From: Pseudotabrizicola alkalilacus
Lineage (GTDB): Bacteria > Pseudomonadota > Alphaproteobacteria > Rhodobacterales > Rhodobacteraceae
NCBI RefSeq assembly: GCF_003443995.1
Contig: NZ_QWEY01000004.1
Location: 1 to 64,000 of the forward strand
Direction: 5' to 3'
DNA: 64,000 nt
The position numbers and the translations under genes are program-made. Below are positions 47,425-56,973 of the stretch, piece by piece. Within the stretch, counting starts at the first letter, position 1. Every line of letters starts with the position of its first letter. A model generated the notes under the pieces. That model was not told the DNA's origin, ran no database searches, and was given only the letters and a program-made list of their open reading frames with translations.

Positions 47425-48084
47425 TCAGACTGGGCGCATCTGCGCCACCAGCGCGGGCAGGGCATCGAATGTGGAAAACGCCACATCATGCGGCAGATCG
47501 GCCACAGGTGTCTTGCGATAGCCTTCGGTGAACAGCGCAAACGGCACACCTGCCGCCAGTGCCGTCGCCGCATCCACCTCACTGTCGCCCACATACAGCG
47601 TTGCCCCGCCACCCAGCGCCGCAATGCAGGCGTGCAGCGGAGCGGGGTCGGGCTTGGTGACGGCCAGCGTGTCACCCCCGATCACCACCTGAAAAAACCG
47701 CGCCAGCCCCAGATCGCGCAGCACGGCGCGGGCCGGGGCCTCGGGCTTGTTGGTGCAGACCGCCATCGCATGCCCGGCCTGCTGCAGGGCCGAAAGCACC
47801 GCCACCACCCCCGGATAGGTCCGTGTCAGGGCCGAAGAGGCAGCATTGTATTGGGCCAGCGTCACCCCCACCAACCGCGCATGATCGCCAAGGTTCATTC
47901 CGCAATGCCGGATCACCCGCTCCACCAGATTGGGCAGGCCAAGCCCGATAAAAGAGATCACCGTCGCCAGGTCCAGCGCATCCCGCCCCTCCCCCGCCAG
48001 CATCGCTGCCACGGCGGCGTGGATGTCGGGCGCGGAATCGACCAGTGTGCCGTCAAGATCAAAGACCAGATTGATGGGTCTCAC
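47425..48084 (-). CDS. gph: Gph, phosphoglycolate phosphatase
   Basis: The 219-residue HAD-superfamily phosphatase removes phosphate from 2-phosphoglycolate made by Rubisco oxygenation or DNA repair. Motif I is FDLDGTLVDSAPDI; motif II lies in CTNKPEAP; motif III/IV is KPDPAPLHACIAALGG then YVGDSEVDAATA. It overlaps rpe by 4 bp (ATGA), which links it to the Calvin or pentose-phosphate cycle. Other HAD substrates cannot be excluded. Confidence 0.9.
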   Translation of the reverse strand: MRPINLVFDLDGTLVDSAPDIHAAVAAMLAGEGRDALDLATVISFIGLGLPNLVERVIRHCGMNLGDHARLVGVTLAQYNAASSALTRTYPGVVAVLSALQQAGHAMAVCTNKPEAPARAVLRDLGLARFFQVVIGGDTLAVTKPDPAPLHACIAALGGGATLYVGDSEVDAATALAAGVPFALFTEGYRKTPVADLPHDVAFSTFDALPALVAQMRPV

Positions 48085-48770
48085 AGCGCCGCCTCTGCCG
48101 CCGCCCTGATGGCGCGGATGTTTTCGCCATAGGGCGCGGGGTTGCTGACCGATCCGCCGCGGAACACCGCCGACCCGGCCACCAGCACATCGGCCCCGGC
48201 GGCGGCGACCAGCGGCGCGGTCTCTACTGTCACCCCGCCATCAATCTCGATATGCACCGGCCGGTCGCCGATCATCGCGCGCAAGCGCCGCACCTTTTCG
48301 ACCTGCGACGGAATGAACTTCTGCCCGCCAAAGCCGGGGTTTACCGTCATCACACAGATCAGATCCACCATATCCAGCAGATAATGCACATCCTCGATCC
48401 CGGTGCCCGGATTGAGCGCCAGCCCCGCCTTGGCCCCTGCCCCACGAATGGCCTGCAAGGTACGGTGAATATGCGGCCCTGCCTCCAGATGCGCGGTGAT
48501 CACATCGGCCCCGGCCTGGGCAAAGGCCTCGATATAGGGATCGACCGGGGCGATCATCAGGTGAACATCCATCACCCCCTTGATATGCGGGCGGATGGCA
48601 GCACAGGTGGCGGGGCCAAAGGTGATGTTGGGCACGAAATGCCCGTCCATCACATCGACATGCACCCAGTCACAGCCCTGCGCCTCGATCGCCTCGCATT
48701 CCAGCCCGAAATTGGCGAAATCTGCCGACAGGATCGACGGCGCGATCTTGATGCTGCGGTTAAAGGTCAT
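48081..48770 (-). CDS. rpe: Rpe, ribulose-phosphate 3-epimerase
   Basis: The 229-residue TIM-barrel enzyme interconverts ribulose 5-phosphate and xylulose 5-phosphate. Visible motifs are IAPSILSADFANFG, HVDVMDGHFVPNITFGP with metal-binding His and Asp, MTVNPGFGGQKF and EIDGGVTVETAPLVAAAGADVLVAGSAVF, the last split across strand eight. AAAGGGG precedes the ATG. It is cotranscribed with gph. Confidence 0.95.
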   Translation of the reverse strand: MTFNRSIKIAPSILSADFANFGLECEAIEAQGCDWVHVDVMDGHFVPNITFGPATCAAIRPHIKGVMDVHLMIAPVDPYIEAFAQAGADVITAHLEAGPHIHRTLQAIRGAGAKAGLALNPGTGIEDVHYLLDMVDLICVMTVNPGFGGQKFIPSQVEKVRRLRAMIGDRPVHIEIDGGVTVETAPLVAAAGADVLVAGSAVFRGGSVSNPAPYGENIRAIRAAAEAAL

Positions 48771-48996
48771 GGCTTTCCCCTTTGTGCCCCGGCCTGCCGC
48801 TTTTGTGCTTTGGCCCCGCCCTCTTCAATCGTGAAAAGCCCGTCCGCGTCAATGGTCCGTCCGGTTCATCCGGGCCAAAATACGCCTGTTGGGCCCGTTG
48901 AACGTCCGCTCGGTGCGCCAGAGCTTTCCCGGCCATTGGCTTTGCGGTATCCAGCGGCAAGACAATGGTGAAACCGAATTTTCTGGATCGCTGCCC

Positions 48997-49827
48997 ATGA
49001 CCACACCCTGCATTCTGTGCGTTGCCATCACCGGATCGCTTCCGACCAAGGCCGACAATCCCGCGGTTCCCGTCAGCATTGCCGAACAGGTGGAGTCGAC
49101 CCACGCAGCCTTTGAGGCGGGGGCCACGATCGTTCATGCCCATGTGCGCGATGATGAGGGCAAGCCAACATCCGACCCCGACCGTTTTGCCCGGCTGATG
49201 GAGGGGATCAAGGCGCATTGCCCCGGCATGATCATCCAGCTGTCGACCGGCGGGCGTTCCGGGGCGGGCCTGACCCGTGGCGGCATGCTGCCGTTGCGCC
49301 CGGATATGGCCAGCCTGTCGGTGGGGTCGAACAATTTTCCCACCCGCGTCTATGAAAATCCGCCGGATCTGGTCGACTGGCTGGCCGCCGAGATGCTGAC
49401 CTATGGCGTCAAGCCCGAGGTCGAGGCGTTTGATCTGTCCCACATCCTGAAAGCCGCCGATATGGCAAAGCGCGGCCAGATTTCCGGCACGCCCTATGTA
49501 CAGTTCGTGATGGGCGTCAAGAATGCGATGCCCGCCGACCGCGATGTGTTCGACTACTACATCCATACTGTGAAACGCCTGTTCGGTCCCGATGCGCCGT
49601 GGTGCGCGGCGGGGATCGGGCCAAACCAGATTGTTCTGAATGAATGGGCGATTTCCTCTGGTGGCCACGCCCGCACCGGGCTGGAAGACAACGTGCGGCT
49701 GGACAAATCCACGCTTGCACCGTCGAACGCAGCTCTCGTCCGCCGGGCGGCAGAGCTGTGCGAGAAATACGAACGCCCCGTCGCCACTTGGCAACAGGCC
49801 CGCCAGATCCTCGGGCTTTCTGCCTGA
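48997..49827 (+). CDS. BKACE-family beta-keto acid cleavage enzyme
   Basis: The 276-residue TIM-barrel protein belongs to the 3-keto-5-aminohexanoate cleavage (Kce/BKACE) family, which condenses a beta-keto acid with acetyl-CoA. Markers are VAITGSLPTKADNP, the zinc-binding HAHVRDDEGKPTSD, the STGGRSGAG segment and the C-terminal GGHARTGLEDNVRLDKS. Members differ in substrate and the sequence alone does not say which is used. The ATG at 48997 begins the family N-terminus; the frame from 48889 does not match. No other catabolic genes are near. Confidence 0.9.
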   Translation: MTTPCILCVAITGSLPTKADNPAVPVSIAEQVESTHAAFEAGATIVHAHVRDDEGKPTSDPDRFARLMEGIKAHCPGMIIQLSTGGRSGAGLTRGGMLPLRPDMASLSVGSNNFPTRVYENPPDLVDWLAAEMLTYGVKPEVEAFDLSHILKAADMAKRGQISGTPYVQFVMGVKNAMPADRDVFDYYIHTVKRLFGPDAPWCAAGIGPNQIVLNEWAISSGGHARTGLEDNVRLDKSTLAPSNAALVRRAAELCEKYERPVATWQQARQILGLSA

Positions 49828-49921
49828 GCCTTTGGTTTTGCTTTGGCGTAAACAGCCTTGGAAGCTCGCCCCTATAAGGTCGCAGCGCCGGATACCCGTG
49901 CCGGCCTGACCGGCTGATCAA

Positions 49922-50656
49922 CTAGCGGAAACAGCTGTCGCGGCCATCGGCGCCGATGGTTTCGGCCCCCGAGATGATCGACCGCGTCCGGTTGCGCACG
50001 AAATCCGACGGGTTTGACGCGGACCGCGCCTTTGGATCGGGCAGGATCGCCGCCAGCCGGGCGGCCTGCAGCGGGCTCAGGTCGCGGGCGTTGACGTTAA
50101 AGTAGTGCCGCGCGGCCGCCTGCACCCCGAACACGCCTTCGTCAAATTCAGCGACGTTGAGATAGACCTCCAGAATCCGCTGCTTGGACCAGATCAGCTC
50201 CACAGCCGGGGTCAGCACCCCCTCCATCGCTTTGCGCAGCCATGACCGGCCGTGCCAGAGGAAGACGTTTTTCACCACCTGCTGGCTGATGGTCGAGGCC
50301 CCACGATTGCCGCCCTGCGCCACCGCCGCGCGGATGGCGTTCATGTCGAATCCCCAGTGCAGGCAGAAATTCGCATCCTCGGCGGCGACGGCAGAGCGGC
50401 CCATCACCGGCGCAATATCCTCCCACGCGACCCATTCCCGCTGCACCGCGCCAAGCCGGGCGGATTCCTGCAGCTGGTAGATATTGACCGGCGGGTTAAG
50501 AAAGGAAAACAACAACACCAGCGCAGCAAACACCCCGGCAATCGCCAGAACAGCACGGGCCGTCCAGCGCAAGATTTGCCGCCGCAAAGAGCGTACGGGG
50601 GCCAGCAGCGGGGCTGGTTCTTTGCCCTTGCGGGGTTTCTTTGGTGTCGTGGCCAT
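49922..50656 (-). CDS. mtgA: MtgA, monofunctional peptidoglycan glycosyltransferase
   Basis: The 244-residue inner-membrane GT51 enzyme polymerises lipid II into glycan chains without crosslinking them. It has a basic N-terminus, one anchor helix (AVLAIAGVFAALVLLFSFL) and the motifs EDANFCLHWGFD (catalytic Glu), RGASTISQQVVKN, RKAMEG and KQRILEVYLNVAEF. The ATG at 50656 (MATTPKKPRK) is favoured; the ATG at 50683 is possible. It gives the comparison for the divergent GT51 protein at 3788. Confidence 0.95.
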   Translation of the reverse strand: MATTPKKPRKGKEPAPLLAPVRSLRRQILRWTARAVLAIAGVFAALVLLFSFLNPPVNIYQLQESARLGAVQREWVAWEDIAPVMGRSAVAAEDANFCLHWGFDMNAIRAAVAQGGNRGASTISQQVVKNVFLWHGRSWLRKAMEGVLTPAVELIWSKQRILEVYLNVAEFDEGVFGVQAAARHYFNVNARDLSPLQAARLAAILPDPKARSASNPSDFVRNRTRSIISGAETIGADGRDSCFR

Positions 50657-50872
50657 GCCGCCCTTAGGCCAAACCCGCACCACGCGGTCAAGGGCATATC
50701 AATATGAAGCAAAAGACCACTCAAAGAGGTGTACAATATATAGCCGAGTTATTGAGAAGACTCGCTACAAACTGTGTCGTCACCATTTTACGAAGTGTTC
50801 CCCTCTGGGAACCTCTTGAATCTTAACGATTCAATTGACTCCACACGGTTCAATGCAAGCTGTATTTTGATT

Positions 50873-50902
50873 GGAGCGGGATGGTTGCACCCATCCCGCT
50901 CC
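50873..50902 (+). promoter_or_regulatory. Hairpin in the leader of the small HTH-like gene
   Basis: GGAGCGGGATGG (50873-50884) and CCATCCCGCTCC (50891-50902) pair perfectly over 12 bp around a 6-nt loop. No T tract follows, and the gene's ribosome-binding site begins 15 nt later. A weak TTGACT lies at 50835. It could be an RNA control element or an operator. Confidence 0.5.
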
Positions 50903-50926
50903 CACACTCAGGCATAGGAGGCCAGA

Positions 50927-51139
50927 ATGAATAGCCATAGCGGCAACGTAGAGCTTAACACAATCAAGGTTCATCGAACAAGCTTGACCCACGAAGAAGC
51001 TATCCTCGTGTGGCGTCTACGCCAGCGAGGCGACAAGCAACACATCATTGCCGCAAAACTCGGTGTGAATCCGGGTCGAGTTGCAGATGTTTTGACTGGC
51101 AAGACTCACAAGAATGCGTGCCAGATAAGCACTCGTTAA
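50927..51139 (+). CDS. Small helix-turn-helix-like protein, 70 residues
   Basis: The ATG has AGGAGG 6 nt upstream, a near-perfect ribosome-binding site. The product has a central stretch LTHEEAILVWRLRQRGDKQHI followed by IAAKLGVNPGRVADVLTGKTH, which reads as a helix-turn-helix like those of sigma-factor region 4 or resolvase HTH domains. No membrane segment is seen. The gene is less GC-rich than its neighbours and is flanked by an upstream hairpin and a terminator. The target is unknown. Confidence 0.7.
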   Translation: MNSHSGNVELNTIKVHRTSLTHEEAILVWRLRQRGDKQHIIAAKLGVNPGRVADVLTGKTHKNACQISTR

Positions 51140-51141
51140 AT

Positions 51142-51171
51142 TTAAGGCCCTGGAGTTTTCCGGGGCCTTAA
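51142..51171. terminator. Stem-loop terminator between the small HTH gene and gltB
   Basis: TTAAGGCCCTGG (51142-51153) and CCGGGGCCTTAA (51160-51171) pair over 12 bp with one G-T wobble. A short T-rich tail lies on each strand. It sits between convergent genes and may end both. Confidence 0.75.
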
Positions 51172-51185
51172 ACTTTGTTTGAACC

Positions 51186-54100
51186 TTACTCCGCCGGAAC
51201 CTTTACCGCCTCGTCACTCAGCGGATAGGGCAGGTGGATCAGCATTTCCTGCGGGCAGACCTGCAGGAAATTGGCGCGCTCTGCCTCCCAGTTCGCCAGG
51301 ATGGACGCGGCCTTGCGGCTGCCGGTTTCGCGTGCATGGGCTTCGATCAGGCTGCGCAGCTGCGCCTCCCAATGCGGATGGTTGACAGCGCAGGTCACCA
51401 GCGATTCGAGGTTCATGAAGTCTTCGGCCAGACCATCGGGGTCATAGAGATACGCCATGCCCCCGGTCATCCCGGCCCCGAAGTTGGCACCGATCCGGCC
51501 CAGGATCACGGCAACACCGCCGGTCATGTATTCACACCCGTTCGAGCCGCAGCCTTCGACCACCACTTTCGCACCCGAGTTACGCACGGCAAACCGCTCT
51601 CCGGCGCGACCTGACGCATAGAGATAGCCATCGGTTGCGCCGTACAGCACGGTGTTGCCGATGATGGTATTTTCCGACGCATCCAGCGGCGAAGACATCA
51701 TCGGGCGCACCACGATGGTACCGCCCGACAGGCCCTTGCCGACATAGTCGTTGGCATCGCCCATCACCTCCAGCTTCAGCCCACGCGCAGCAAAGGCGCC
51801 GAGCGACTGACCGGCATTGCCGCTCAGCTTGACCGTCAGATGGTCGGATTGCAGGCTGTTGCGCATGCCGAACTTGCGCACGATATGGCTCGATGCCCGC
51901 GTGCCGATGGTGCGGTGTGTGTTGCGCACCGCATACGACAGCTGCATCTTTTCGCCTTCCTCAAAGAAGCGCGCCCCATCACGGATAATCTCCGCGTCCA
52001 GCGTATCCGGCACCGCGTTGCGCGGTTTGGAGCGGTCATAGGTGATCCGGTTCGCGCCATCGACGGTGATCAGCAGCGGGTTGAGGTCGAGATCATCCAG
52101 ATGTGCCGCACCACGGCTGACCTGCGTCAGCAGATCGGCACGGCCGATGATCTCATCCAATGACCGCGCACCGATACCAGCCAGAAGTTCCCGCACCTCT
52201 TGCGCGTAGAAGGTGATCAGGTTCACCACCTTGTCCGCCGTGCCGGTGAACTTTTTGCGCAGTTCTTCGTTCTGGGTACACACGCCCACCGGGCAGGTGT
52301 TGGACTGGCACTGACGCACCATGATGCAGCCCATGGCGATCAGCGCGGCGGTGCCGATGCCGAATTCCTCGGCCCCCATCATCGCCGCCATCACCACATC
52401 GCGGCCCGTCCGCAATCCGCCATCCGTGCGCAGCGTCACCCGGTCGCGCAGGTTGTTCATGCTCAGCACCTGATGCGCCTCGGTCAGGCCCATTTCCCAG
52501 GGCAGGCCCGCATATTTGATCGAGGTGCCGGGGGAAGCCCCGGTGCCGCCGTTATGGCCCGAGATCAGGATGATATCGGCCTTGGCCTTGGCCACGCCCG
52601 CCGCAATCGTGCCCACCCCGCTGGACGACACCAGCTTCACCGTCACCTTGGCGCGCGGGTTGATCTGTTTCAGGTCATAGATCAGCTGCGCCAGGTCTTC
52701 GATGGAGTAAATGTCATGATGCGGCGGCGGTGAAATCAGCGTCACGCCTTTGGTGCTGTGGCGCAGACGTGCAATCAGCTCGGTGACTTTCATGCCCGGC
52801 AGTTGCCCGCCCTCGCCCGGTTTCGCCCCTTGGGCGACCTTGATTTCCAGCTCTTCGCAGGCGTTGAGGTATTCCGCCGTCACGCCAAAGCGACCGGAGG
52901 CAACTTGCTTGATCTTGGCCGAGGGGTTGTCGCCATTGGCTTCGGGCAGGAAATGCGCCGGGTCTTCGCCGCCTTCACCGCTGTCAGACTTCGCGCCAAT
53001 CCGGTTCATCGCGACGTTCAGCGTCTTGTGCGCCTCTGGCCCCAAGGCCCCAAGGCTCATCCCCGGCGTCACGAACCGCTTGCGGATGCTAGTGATCGAT
53101 TCGACCTCTTCAATCGGCACCGGCTTGCCCAAGGGCTTGATGTCCAGCAAATCGCGAATGTGGATCGGCGGGTTGGCCCGCATCGCGGCGGTGTATTGCT
53201 TCCAGATGTCATAGCTGGCGCGGTCGCAGGCCGCTTGCAGCATGTGCATCGTCTGCGCTTCCCAGGCGTGTTTCTCACCCGAGCGCCGTGCCTTGTAGAA
53301 TCCGCCGATAGGCAGCACATCGGCGCCGCCCAGCCAGCCCTTGGCATGAACCTCTTCCAGCTTTTGCTCGATCCCAGTCAGGCCGATGCCGGAAATGCGG
53401 CTGTGCATGCCGGGGAAATACTCGGCCACCATGGCGCGCGACAGACCCACCGCCTCGAAGTTCAACCCCCCGCGATAGCTGGAGATCACCGAAATCCCCA
53501 TCTTCGACATGATCTTCAAAAGCCCGCCGTTGATGGCGTCGCGGTAGCGGCGCATGGCGTCGGTCAGGCTGCCTTCGATCAGGCCCCGATTGATGCGGTC
53601 GGCGATGGAGTCCTGTGCCAGATAAGCGTTGACCGTGGTGGCCCCGCAGCCGATCAGCACGGCAAAGTAATGCGGGTCGATACACTCTGCCGACCGCACG
53701 TTGACCGAACAGAACGTCCGCAGCCCCTTGCGCGTCAGCCAGCTGTGAACCGCGCTGGTCGCAAGGATCATCGGCATCGGCACCTTGTCCGGCCCCTGAT
53801 GCTCATCGGTCAGCACCAGATGGCTGGCCCCCGACCGCACGGCATCTTCGGCCTCGGCCCGGATGCGCTCCAGCCCCTGCCGCAGATCATCAAGGCCCGG
53901 CGTGACCGGAAAGGTGCAGTCGATATAGGCGACATGTTCGCCGAAATGCCTGCACATCACGTCGAATTCGGAATTGGCAATGAACGGGCTTTCCAGCACC
54001 AGAATCTCGGTCTGAGTGGAGCTTTCGTCCAGCACGTTCTTTAGATTGCCGAACCGGGTTTTCAGGCTCATCACCCGGCTTTCGCGCAAGCTGTCGATGG

Positions 54101-55724
54101 GCGGGTTGGTGACCTGAGAAAAATTCTGGCGGAAGAAATGCGACAGCGGGCGATATACCGATGACAGCACCGCAGCCGGGGTATCATCGCCCATCGAGGC
54201 GATCATTTCCTTGCCGTCTTCGGCCATCGGGGCCAGAACCTGCTCCAGCTCTTCCACGGTAAAGCCAGCCGCGATCTGGCGTTTGCGCAGATCGGCGCCG
54301 TCGAACTGGGCCCGTTCCGGCACATCGCGCAACAGGCTGTTCAGATCAACGACCTTTTCAATCCAGTCGCCATAGGGGTTCGAGGCGGCCAGTTTGTCCT
54401 TCATCGCCGCGTCGTGGTAGAGCTTGCCGTCCTTCATATCGACGGCAATCATCTGACCCGGCCCCAACGCGCCCTTTTCGCGCACAGTGGTCTCGTCCAC
54501 CGGCACCATCCCGGCCTCGGACCCGGCGATCAGCAACCCGTCGCCCGTCACCACATAACGCATCGGGCGCAGGCCGTTGCGGTCCAGCCCGCCACAGACC
54601 CAACGGCCATCGGTCATGGCAAGCGCCGCCGGGCCGTCCCACGGCTCCATCACGGCGTTGCAATAGGCGTACATATCGGCCCATGCCTTGGGCATGTCGG
54701 TGGTGGTCTTGCTCCACGCCTCCGGCACCAGCATGGTCTTTGCCATCGGGGCCGAGCGACCCGACCGCACCATCACCTCGAACACCGCATCCAGCGCGCC
54801 CGAGTCGGACGTGCCCGACGGGATGATCGGCTTGATGTCTTCGGCGGCGTCGCCAAAGTTGTTCGAGGCCATCCGGATTTCGTGCGACTTCATCCAGTTG
54901 ACGTTGCCCTTCAGCGTGTTGATCTCGCCGTTATGGGCCAGCATGCGGAAGGGCTGGGCCAGCCACCACTGCGGGAACGTATTGGTCGAATAGCGCTGAT
55001 GATAGATCGCAAAAGCGGATTCAAACCGCTCATCCATCAGGTCGGGGTAGAAGGTGGCGACCTGTTCAGCCAGCATCATGCCTTTGTAGATGATGCTGCG
55101 GCACGACAGGCTGCACAGATACAGCCCCTGAATCTGCGCCGCGAGGGCCGCTTTTTCGATGCGGCGGCGGATGATGTACAGCTCGCGTTCAAACTGCTCC
55201 TGATCAATGTCCTTTTCGCAGCGGATCAGGATCTGCTCAATCTCGGGCCGGGTCGCGTTGGCCTTTTCGCCCAGCACGGTGGTATCCACCGGCACATGCC
55301 GCCAGCCATAGATGTAATGGCCCATCCGCAGCACTTCGGCTTCGACGATGGTGCGGCAGCGCTCCTGCGCGCCAAAATCAGTGCGCGGCAGAAACACCTG
55401 CCCGACGGCAACCAGCTTGTGAATGTCGGGCTCGTGCCCGGTGCGGCGGATCACGTCGTAAAAGAACTTGACCGGGATCTGCACATGAATGCCCGCACCG
55501 TCGCCGGTCTTGCCATCGGCATCCACAGCGCCGCGGTGCCAGATCGCCTTCAGCGCGTCGATGCCGGATTGCACCACCTTGCGGCTGGGCTTGCCAGAGA
55601 TCGCCACCACCAGACCGACGCCGCAGGATGAATGTTCGTCGTCGGCTTTATACAAGCCGTTGGCATCCATCCAGGCGCGCTTGGTCTCTTCTGCTTTTAC
55701 CCAGGCTTCATCATAGATCGTCAT
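51186..55724 (-). CDS. gltB: GltB, glutamate synthase (NADPH) large subunit
   Basis: The 1,512-residue enzyme transfers the amide nitrogen of glutamine to 2-oxoglutarate. Domains in order are the glutamine amidotransferase (nucleophile in HSSCGVGLV, Cys 34), a central linking domain, the FMN and synthase domain (about 830-1,200) with the cluster-binding CIMVRQCQSNTCPVGVC and finally the GXGXG helix domain. Ammonia is channelled internally. GAGGAG, at the end of the GFA gene, precedes the ATG. It is the last gene of gltD-(unknown)-GFA-gltB. Confidence 0.97.
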   Translation of the reverse strand: MTIYDEAWVKAEETKRAWMDANGLYKADDEHSSCGVGLVVAISGKPSRKVVQSGIDALKAIWHRGAVDADGKTGDGAGIHVQIPVKFFYDVIRRTGHEPDIHKLVAVGQVFLPRTDFGAQERCRTIVEAEVLRMGHYIYGWRHVPVDTTVLGEKANATRPEIEQILIRCEKDIDQEQFERELYIIRRRIEKAALAAQIQGLYLCSLSCRSIIYKGMMLAEQVATFYPDLMDERFESAFAIYHQRYSTNTFPQWWLAQPFRMLAHNGEINTLKGNVNWMKSHEIRMASNNFGDAAEDIKPIIPSGTSDSGALDAVFEVMVRSGRSAPMAKTMLVPEAWSKTTTDMPKAWADMYAYCNAVMEPWDGPAALAMTDGRWVCGGLDRNGLRPMRYVVTGDGLLIAGSEAGMVPVDETTVREKGALGPGQMIAVDMKDGKLYHDAAMKDKLAASNPYGDWIEKVVDLNSLLRDVPERAQFDGADLRKRQIAAGFTVEELEQVLAPMAEDGKEMIASMGDDTPAAVLSSVYRPLSHFFRQNFSQVTNPPIDSLRESRVMSLKTRFGNLKNVLDESSTQTEILVLESPFIANSEFDVMCRHFGEHVAYIDCTFPVTPGLDDLRQGLERIRAEAEDAVRSGASHLVLTDEHQGPDKVPMPMILATSAVHSWLTRKGLRTFCSVNVRSAECIDPHYFAVLIGCGATTVNAYLAQDSIADRINRGLIEGSLTDAMRRYRDAINGGLLKIMSKMGISVISSYRGGLNFEAVGLSRAMVAEYFPGMHSRISGIGLTGIEQKLEEVHAKGWLGGADVLPIGGFYKARRSGEKHAWEAQTMHMLQAACDRASYDIWKQYTAAMRANPPIHIRDLLDIKPLGKPVPIEEVESITSIRKRFVTPGMSLGALGPEAHKTLNVAMNRIGAKSDSGEGGEDPAHFLPEANGDNPSAKIKQVASGRFGVTAEYLNACEELEIKVAQGAKPGEGGQLPGMKVTELIARLRHSTKGVTLISPPPHHDIYSIEDLAQLIYDLKQINPRAKVTVKLVSSSGVGTIAAGVAKAKADIILISGHNGGTGASPGTSIKYAGLPWEMGLTEAHQVLSMNNLRDRVTLRTDGGLRTGRDVVMAAMMGAEEFGIGTAALIAMGCIMVRQCQSNTCPVGVCTQNEELRKKFTGTADKVVNLITFYAQEVRELLAGIGARSLDEIIGRADLLTQVSRGAAHLDDLDLNPLLITVDGANRITYDRSKPRNAVPDTLDAEIIRDGARFFEEGEKMQLSYAVRNTHRTIGTRASSHIVRKFGMRNSLQSDHLTVKLSGNAGQSLGAFAARGLKLEVMGDANDYVGKGLSGGTIVVRPMMSSPLDASENTIIGNTVLYGATDGYLYASGRAGERFAVRNSGAKVVVEGCGSNGCEYMTGGVAVILGRIGANFGAGMTGGMAYLYDPDGLAEDFMNLESLVTCAVNHPHWEAQLRSLIEAHARETGSRKAASILANWEAERANFLQVCPQEMLIHLPYPLSDEAVKVPAE

Positions 55725-55727
55725 GGC

Positions 55728-56198
55728 TCACTCCTCTGGGTTGGCGTCAGCGCCGAACATCGCAAGCGTTTCGGCACGGCTGATTTTTTTGGTCTCGCCC
55801 GTATAGGCAAAGCTGTCGGGCTTTTGATCGAAGAAGATTTCAGACTGCATCGTGAGGCCGTTCGCGTCATCGAACAGACCGATGAGAAGTTCGGTATTGC
55901 CGAAGTAAGGGCCTTCGGCAGTGACCATGTAATACAGCCCCGATCCGCAGCGCGCGCACCAGGCGCGTTTGGCCCAGTCGGATGTTTGCAACGTGGCGAT
56001 ATGCTCTGCACCCTGCCAGTCGATATTGGCCGATGGCACGGTGATCGCCAACAGGGCAGAGCCGGCCCAACGGCGGCACATCTCGCAATGACAGGCGCCA
56101 AAGATGTGGGTTTCCAGCTTGGCGGTAAAGCGGACGGCACCGCACAGACAGCCACCGGTGCGGCTGTCTGCCACCGGCATCTCAGCCTGCGCGCTCAT
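55728..56198 (-). CDS. GFA-family zinc protein
   Basis: The 156-residue protein belongs to the glutathione-dependent formaldehyde-activating (GFA/CENP-V) family of zinc proteins. Zinc ligands are in GCLCGAVRF, GACHCEMCRRW and WCARCGSGLYY. Only a few members activate formaldehyde; most have no known substrate. It lies between gltB (3-nt gap) and an unknown secreted protein (4-bp overlap), so it is cotranscribed with the glutamate synthase genes. Confidence 0.9.
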   Translation of the reverse strand: MSAQAEMPVADSRTGGCLCGAVRFTAKLETHIFGACHCEMCRRWAGSALLAITVPSANIDWQGAEHIATLQTSDWAKRAWCARCGSGLYYMVTAEGPYFGNTELLIGLFDDANGLTMQSEIFFDQKPDSFAYTGETKKISRAETLAMFGADANPEE

Positions 56199-56908
56199 TT
56201 GAAAGCCACCGGAATGGGGGCTGCCTCCGGGGCGGCCTGCGTCATCAGCGGGTCGCAGTCAAACAGCGGCTCGGTCGCGGCAAAGCCGGGATCATCCGGA
56301 AACAGGAATTTGACCGGGCTGCCATCCATCGGCAGGAAATCCCCCTCGGGACCGCGCCATTCCGACGGGCCGGAAAAGAACAGGCGCATCTCGGGGTGAA
56401 TGTATTCATTGCCGCGCGACTGCCGCAGGATCACACCGTTCTGATCACTTTCGGTGAATTCGAACTGGGTTTCCGACAGCGTTACGCCATCAATGGTAAA
56501 GGTGCGCCCGGTCAGTGTGTCAAAGCCGTTGACCCGCGTTTGTTCGCCATTGTCGCGGCTGAGGTTGAAGGCAAAGGTATCGGTGCCCGACGCCAGCAGC
56601 TCAGAGAATGACGCCGGATCCGACGGATCAGGGTCCAGCGTCTGGCGCACGGCGGTCTGGCCCAGATCATAGCTTTCGACCCATTCGGCCTCATGGTTGA
56701 TCCGGCTCAGAAAGAACGGCCCCTGCTGGTCAAAGTCAGCGCGCCACTGATCGCCGGGGGCATCGGCGCTGCATTTGTAGTGGTTCGACACCCGGCACTG
56801 CCGCGCCTGCACGGTCATGAATGTGGTACAGCCTTCGGGCGGGCTGAATGACCCGGCAAAGGCAGGGACCGGCAGCAAGACCGCGACGATCAGAACGTGT
56901 TTCAACAT
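56195..56908 (-). CDS. Secreted protein of unknown function in the glt operon
   Basis: The 237-residue protein has a signal peptide (LKHVLIVAVLLPVPAFA, cleaved before GSFSPPEG) and a beta-rich mature part with four cysteines (EGCTTF, ARQCRV, YKCSAD, FDCDPL) that could form disulfides. The mature part includes GFDTLTGRTFTIDGVTL and RGNEYIHPEMRLFFSGP. I do not recognise a family. The ATG at 56908 follows GGAGGG; a TTG 3 nt upstream is possible. It overlaps the GFA gene and may be cotranscribed with gltD or start from its own promoter in the 119-bp gap. Confidence 0.75.
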   Translation of the reverse strand: MLKHVLIVAVLLPVPAFAGSFSPPEGCTTFMTVQARQCRVSNHYKCSADAPGDQWRADFDQQGPFFLSRINHEAEWVESYDLGQTAVRQTLDPDPSDPASFSELLASGTDTFAFNLSRDNGEQTRVNGFDTLTGRTFTIDGVTLSETQFEFTESDQNGVILRQSRGNEYIHPEMRLFFSGPSEWRGPEGDFLPMDGSPVKFLFPDDPGFAATEPLFDCDPLMTQAAPEAAPIPVAFK

Positions 56909-56926
56909 CAATCCAGCCCTCCGATC

Positions 56927-56945
56927 AGGTCAGCCATGCTGACCT
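56927..56945. promoter_or_regulatory. Palindrome AGGTCAGCCATGCTGACCT upstream of the unknown glt-operon gene
   Basis: Two perfect 8-bp arms, AGGTCAGC and GCTGACCT, flank CAT. The same core (GTCAGCAATGCTGAC) occurs upstream of gltD at 58527-58541. Shared position before two genes of one operon suggests an operator. Confidence 0.6.
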
Positions 56946-56973
56946 GCGTCCATTTCCCTGACGGTTTTGCTTG

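Noticed and set aside
52758-54044. 428-codon frame antisense to gltB
   Set aside because: gltB is complete on the other strand and the antisense product has no domain features.
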